In this document: positions 18,460 through 22,645 of the stretch, one piece after another
How the letters are laid out: every line of letters starts with the position of its first letter
Numbering within the stretch: position 1 is the first letter of the stretch
Source of the DNA: Branchiostoma floridae
Taxonomy: Eukaryota; Chordata; Leptocardii; Amphioxiformes; Branchiostomatidae
Length of the DNA: 22,645 nucleotides
Assembly (NCBI RefSeq): GCF_000003815.2
Contig: NC_049997.1
Coordinates: 5,033,700-5,056,344, forward strand
Reading direction: 5' to 3'
The notes under the pieces: generated by a model
Database searches by the model: none
Told to the model about the DNA's origin: nothing
The model's input: only the letters and a program-made list of their open reading frames with translations
Made by a program: the position numbers and the translations under genes

Positions 18460-19493
18460 ATGTTCCTTACAGAAGAATTGTGTATTTATTATGTGGTACT
18501 TAAGTGAGAAAGTGCTCTGCATGGGGGTTATCGGGTCTCCGCGTACGTGATATACTATAACCGTCATTACATTAGAAAACCTGGCAGAAGCGAGAAGAAC
18601 TGGGTCAGCTATGTTCTGCATATACTTTGCGTTTGAGGTAGGTAGGCTGGAGAGATATATAGAGACATAGAATTAAAAGATAACCGACTTCTTTGGAAAG
18701 CGTGGAAGAGCTGCCACGTGGCTGCAGTGATCACAAAGGAAGACGAAGGTAAGCATGATTTTCAACAACTGCCCACAGGACTGTTTAGCTGTCTGTGGTA
18801 CTCTGCATAGTGTACTTTAGACCGTCAAGTCCGAGAATCCTTCACTAACAAAAGTATTTTTGAGATTGGATAATGCAGGGTGTTATCACTGTGCTCCGCT
18901 GATTTTGTCTCTATCAGCGATCGGTCAGAAAACTGACATTTTAGTTCTGCGCTTCGACTTCTCATATACACCCTCAGGCAGGCAAGGAAATTTCGGCCGT
19001 AAGATAGCATCAATGAAGAGTCGCGTAAGACGGTATTTTAATGAAAAATATGATATCTTAACTGCTTAAGACATGAAAGAAGCGCTGGAGTCCCGTAGCT
19101 TTCTCATTGTCGTGGCGAAAACAGGTAAAGGAAACAAAGAGCATGCAAGGCAAAAATGGGAATGTCATGGAACAATTTTTGTTTGGAACTGATTAGTACA
19201 TACGCGTCTGAAAAGCCTTTGGTGTTGGGGTCGGAGAAGTGGTGAACTTTGCCACAATGACACAGACGCATGACCTTCCAACCCTGACAATCACAGCACC
19301 GTTTGGTCCCCCACAGCCACACACAAGTCACATCACAACATCGGCAGGTGAGGCAAAGTCAGCACTGTGCCAGGATGTTTGGCAGGTTTCTGCTCAGCGA
19401 ACAAGCCAGAAGACCACATCGACATTGGAGAACACTTAAGAACTGGAGCAGGAGTCTACATATGACAGAATACGCAAGCAGTAGGCTCAAGCT
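18460..19493. other. Interior of the inverted-repeat unit, left part
   Basis: A diverged echo of the terminal repeat occurs near 18510-18540 (GAAAGTGCTCTGCATGGGGG). I see no complete gene. The short frames at 19239-19497 may be remains of upstream coding sequence of the same element but show no recognisable motif. Confidence 0.4.
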
Positions 19494-19955
19494 GTGACTG
19501 GAATAGCCCATGGCCCTGACCTAGCCTCACAGTCACTTGGAGAAGAATCCGGAGTTGGCGTCGGAGAATCCTCCCGAGTTGTCAATGAGGGATGGGCAAT
19601 CCGGACTGTCAAAGGTGGCCACGGGATGTCAGACAAGATGAAAACCTATCTGACTCACATTTTCAATCGGGGGACTAAGTCTGGACAGAAAGCCGATGGA
19701 GTGGCCCAGGAGATGCAGCACGTTAGGGGAGCTGATGGCAAGCGGTTGTTCCAGCCCAGCGAGTGGCGCACAGTCAAGCAGATTACAAGCTATTTTGCAA
19801 GACTTTCAGCAGCACAAAGGCAGCAAGAAAGCACAAAATCTGTAGTCACTGACATGGAAGCGATAGATGAGGCAAGCGAGTGGCAGGCGCTGCGAAAGAC
19901 AGTATATACTAGCATTGACAACAGTCATCCTGTCATGTTTGAAGACATAAACTAG
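19494..19955 (+). pseudogene. Fragment of a transposon-associated protein
   Basis: An open frame of 153 codons (GTG start, probably not the true start; an in-frame TAG lies just upstream at 19482). The centre reads GWAIRTVKGGHGMSDKMKTYL, then FNRGTKSGQKADGVAQEM, GKRLFQPSEW and QITSYFARLSAAQR. From memory, this F...YL...F..G...G.KAD...VA..M....G.RLF...W....QI..FF.RLAA order is common in unnamed multicopy proteins of cnidarians, molluscs and lancelets, usually with zinc-finger regions upstream. Its position between matching inverted repeats supports a mobile-element origin. The N-terminal part and any transposase catalytic domain are missing. Function unknown. Confidence 0.55.
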
Positions 19956-20330
19956 TGGAAACTGGCTAAAACCAAAGGTCTCAAATCATTAAAGCTAAAG
20001 TAACTGAAGTCCATATCAGATCATTTCCATCTACAGGTTCCATGAGAAGAAATGTCTCTTCCCTACTAGCATTAGAGAACATCCTATCCACGTGCATATG
20101 TGCAAGTTGATTTTTTGTAATTTGACAAAGTTTTGTAGCATGATTTTAACAACGGTGTAGAAACTTTGTACCTAAAATGTGAAGTTTTAAGGCCTAGCCA
20201 CAATCTGTTAGTAATACTCATTACAGTTGAGAATTTACATCAGATCCAGTTTATTGTACCAGTCCAACAAAATTGATTGGCATCTTAGAAATACTGAGAT
20301 GTGTAAAAACAACTTAATTCCATTTCTGGT

Positions 20331-20635
20331 ATCCTTATATCCCCCATACAGAGCCAAAATGAATAGTAGTATTTAGTGGTAGTTTTGTTTGACAATTAAG
20401 AATTGTTCCTACACAGAGACACAAATAAATGACATAACTTACCCCATATCAAGCACTTTCAGAGCAACAAAAGTGGGTAAAACCAGAAAAATTCATTTTT
20501 AAGTATCCTTATATCCCCCATACAGAGCTCAAATAAATATTTGCAATTGGTCGAAGTGTTTTTGACAATTGAGCAGTGTTCCTACACAGGGACACAAAAA
20601 ACTTGCCATTTGTTACCCCGTAGTGAGCAGGTTGG
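20331..20635. repeat. 174-bp tandem duplication at the right end of the unit
   Basis: ATCCTTATATCCCCCATACAGAGC at 20331 recurs at 20505. Both are followed by a TTTGACAATT...TGTTCCTACACAG.GACACAAA block and a TACCCC block. The second copy is shortened. Terminal repeats of the element are therefore present twice on this side. Confidence 0.88.
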
Positions 20636-20808
20636 TTGGTTGGAAGGTTGGCTGGTTCTTAGTTGGCTGGTTGGTTGTTTGGCTTGTGAGCTGGTTAATT
20701 GTTTGGTTGGTTAATTGGTTGGTTGGAAGGTTGGCTGGTTTTTAGTTGGCTGGCTGGTTTGTTGGTTTGTAGGCTTGTGAGCTGGTTAATTGGTTCGTTG
20801 GTTGGCTA
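20630..20808. repeat. GGTT tetranucleotide tract with 83-91 bp higher-order repeat
   Basis: Imperfect (GGTT)n. GGAAGGTTGGCTGGTT recurs at 20642 and 20725, and GCTTGTGAGCTGGTTAATT at 20682 and 20773. Confidence 0.93.
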
Positions 20809-20911
20809 CCGTTTCAAACACCTCGGAAAACATTATCTCATTTTCTCCTAGAAAGTTTCTTTAATGCAAGAAACGTCTGTTTAAAGACTAAACAAACTGC
20901 AGATTCTAGGG

Positions 20912-21675
20912 TCACAAGGGACAGATGAACGAACAAAGAAACTCTAGTTCTTGTACGACGATATCCTCGGCTGGATGAATGGTATCCCTATGCCAGTGCT
21001 GTGCACTGGTCATTTCCCAAGCATCTACAAGAACAACGTTCATCCCGCGGAACATTTCTCTCATTATCAAGTCCAGCTTGTGTGCCAACCAATCTCCAAC
21101 GATCAGCTCATTGTTGCCATTGCACGTATTTGCGGACTTGATGACCACCAGAGTTTCAGGACTCCTGTGTAGTAAACGTTCTATTGCAGCACGGACGGCT
21201 TTTATTCTTTTCCTGTAGACCTCCACAGGGTACGAGGTGAAATGTGCCCACAAGGTGATACCAACCACATCGTTCGGTCCTCCATCCATTTCATCGATGA
21301 TGTTAGCGACATACTTGAGGTGAAATGTCCGAGTAAAAGGACAACGACGAGGCGGTCCGTGTGTACGATAGTTTAATGTTATTTTATTAACAGGATCTCG
21401 GGCGAGCAATGGTCCAGTTGCGTGTATGGTATCAGGAATATGTGTTTCTTTCATTTCCAAGATTCTGACCAAATGTTCCCACCACTGCCGTATGGAAGAG
21501 TCACCCATTAAATACAAAGTTTTCCCCTTCAGGCATTGCTGCCAGCCGGCCTGGCTGGAGAAATGTCTGTTCTTACAGACGAGAGACTTCCACACGCCGT
21601 TCCGATAGAAACCAGATATCTGTGGAGTGACCAGTCCCCGGACACACCGTCTGCGATTGCCCAAAGGATCTCGCC
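20912..21675 (-). CDS. NXPE-family protein, last exon (PC-esterase-like domain)
   Basis: The largest visible exon of a minus-strand gene; the stop is TGA at 20914-20912. Seen: CVRGL...GFYRNGVWKSLVC, then CLKGKTLYLMGDSSIRQWWEHL with the GDS motif, ITLWAHFTSYP, and near the end DTIHP, a DxxH motif. Known: GDS plus DxxH mark the SGNH/PC-esterase-like C-terminal domain of NXPE proteins (neurexophilin and PC-esterase domain family), secreted or Golgi glycoproteins. Some relatives modify glycans, but many members have no proven activity. The acceptor TTCTACTTTTTAACACAG|GG has a strong pyrimidine tract, phase 1. A catalytic Ser, Asp and His are in place, so activity is possible. Confidence 0.9.
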
Positions 21676-22014
21676 CTGTGTTAAAAAGTAGAACGCCTCA
21701 TATGATATCCAGTGCCCAAAGCCGCCAGTCAATCAGATATACCTCCCCTTTTGTCTCACGGATTGTAAGTTACTAGCCAATAAAACTGCCTTTTAACAGT
21801 AAAAGACGACATGATTGGTCGATGAAGACGAAGCATCTGATTGGCTGGCCAGCACTCATCACAGATCTTCTCTGTCTTGAACAGAGCTAGTTTGTACCTA
21901 CATCCTTTCTTTGTAGAACGTTTGATGATGCAAGACCTTGACATTTTATGTCCATAAATATATAATTTCACATATGCCCTACCATCAATGATTAATGGAG
22001 AGAATGTGGCTTAC
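21676..22014 (-). other. NXPE intron between the 62-nt exon and the last exon
   Basis: A GTAAGC...CACAG intron of 339 bp on the minus strand. Contains inverted CCAAT motifs, and no other exon is needed for phase. Confidence 0.75.
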
Positions 22015-22076
22015 CTTTTGTAACATTAAGTTGAGATGGAAATCCAGAAATCGACATTTTCAGCGCTTTATAGCCC
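22015..22076 (-). CDS. NXPE-family protein, 62-nt internal exon
   Basis: Too short to stand out as an open frame. Found by phase: the upstream exon ends in phase 2 and the last exon starts in phase 1, so a joining exon was required. ACTATTACAG|GGGCTAT...ACAAAAG|GTAAGC has both sites, and its 62 nt give exactly phase 2 to phase 1. It completes an Arg codon and encodes GYKALKMSISGFPSQLNVTK, then joins GRDPL of the last exon. This matches the short V.I.G....I.V linker before the GDS domain in NXPE proteins. Confidence 0.8.
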
Positions 22077-22409
22077 CTGTAATAGTGGTTATAACACAAA
22101 ATGTTGTGAAAACCCCAGCGTACAGATTGGCATTATCATACAAGGCTGAACTTATCAGCCTGCATTAGATAAAATGTTTAATTCGAAGTATCAGCAATGG
22201 TTTACATTATCAGTTTGAATTTTATCATAAAGGGTTTAAAGTTCCAGTTTGAATTATAATTAGAGATTCCTGCATACCGGGCTCGCGTTTTCAACCAAGC
22301 ACAACGGTTCGCCCCAGCCTATTCCTGTTGATAAAAGAATTGGGTTAATGTCTTGCAGACGTTTTAACCGACAGCTGTTCAAAGATATAAACATTGTCCG
22401 TTAACATAC
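22077..22409 (-). other. NXPE intron upstream of the 62-nt exon
   Basis: A GTATGT...ATTACAG intron of 333 bp on the minus strand. AT-rich, with nothing else recognised. Confidence 0.75.
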
Positions 22410-22645
22410 CTGCCATACAGTTTCCCATTCACGTCTCTGTACCCAATTCCGCCATGGTAGCCTGATGTGTCACAAGAAATGTTGGCGGCTTTCTCACAAT
22501 ACCACCAGGCGCCTGCATGCGGGTCCGAGTAGTTACAAACTGCACTGGTCTTCTTGAAGATGGCCGGGTCTACGTTACACTCGGTGTCGATCTTGTCCTT
22601 TCCCACTCTGTAACGTTTTTGGAACTTTATTAGGTCAATAGGATA
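22410..22645 (-). CDS. NXPE-family protein, upstream exon (runs off the window)
   Basis: Open on the minus strand from the right edge to the donor GGCAG|GTATGT at 22409. Seen: YPIDLIKFQKRYR at the edge, then DKIDTECNVDP, SAVCNYSDPHAGAWWYCEKAA and ISCDTSGYHGGIGYRD. The order matches the NXPE segment HPSEA..L.......DK...., VCNY.D...G..W.C.K and a conserved Cys before the linker. The 5' part of the gene, including any signal anchor, lies beyond the window. With the exons at 22015 and 20912 it forms one continuous frame of about 353 codons. Confidence 0.85.

Larger units (their letters stand above)
18375..20528. mobile_element. 2.15-kb DNA-transposon-like unit with perfect 68-bp inverted ends
   Basis: 18375-18442 (GCTCTGTATGGGGGATATAA...) and 20461-20528 are exact reverse complements over 68 bp. 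The interior carries a fragment of a transposon-type ORF (19494-19955). Identity of the ends suggests recent activity or gene conversion. No target duplication flanks the whole unit. TCAATTAGC is repeated around the left repeat only. The right end is itself tandemly duplicated, so the boundary there is uncertain. Confidence 0.65.

Noticed and set aside
18989-19005. CCGTAAGATAGCATCAA resembling the start of the 144-bp repeat
   Set aside because: The match covers only about 17 bp and then stops; likely chance or too short to call a copy.
21756-21971. 71-codon minus-strand frame in the NXPE intron
   Set aside because: It lies in an intron, has no domain, and phase matching works without it.

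Overview
The window looks like nuclear DNA of an invertebrate animal, most likely a lancelet (amphioxus, Branchiostoma). This is inferred from gene content and repeat style, not from a database match. The eukaryotic signs are spliced genes with GT/AG sites in matching phases, a large satellite array with an assembly gap, microsatellites, 5'-truncated LINE tails and inverted-repeat DNA elements. No bacterial operon, CRISPR array or rRNA is visible.

Layout. 1-430 ends in an inverted copy of an element that recurs at 12.8-13.3 kb. 428-1025 is a TG/TTTG microsatellite with a (CG)n core, followed by a GATT tract. 1339-2033 holds three short palindromes that lead into a 66-bp minisatellite built from the same palindrome arms. 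2051-7371 is a satellite of about 206 bp (24 visible units), interrupted by an unrelated insertion that contains a 501-N gap. 8208-10545 is a rhodopsin-class receptor resembling the MECA group (lysophospholipid/cannabinoid-type). Its TM1-5 and TM6-7 are separated by an antisense LINE fragment, and its tail lies in a third frame. 10.5-13.8 kb is repeat-rich non-coding DNA: a 144-bp repeat, a palindromic TTAATTC minisatellite and a MITE cluster.

14077-17104 is a three-exon gene for a small secreted H-type lectin: signal peptide, alpha-helical stalk, then the lectin domain. All splice phases agree and the product is 200 aa. It is flanked by direct copies of a segment of about 480 bp (13315-13778 and 17676-18372). 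18375-20528 is bounded by a perfect 68-bp inverted repeat and contains a fragment of a transposon-type ORF. 20.63-20.81 kb is a GGTT tract.

20912 to the right edge, minus strand, is the 3' part of an NXPE-family gene (PC-esterase-like fold, GDS and DxxH motifs). It includes a 62-nt exon recovered by phase matching.

The genes do not form a pathway. All three encode surface or secreted-type proteins, which is ordinary for a lancelet contig. The most unusual features are the split receptor, the palindrome-to-minisatellite transition, and the inverted-repeat element with its possible 9-bp target duplication and paralogous empty site. I saw no clear sign of a wholly new biological system.
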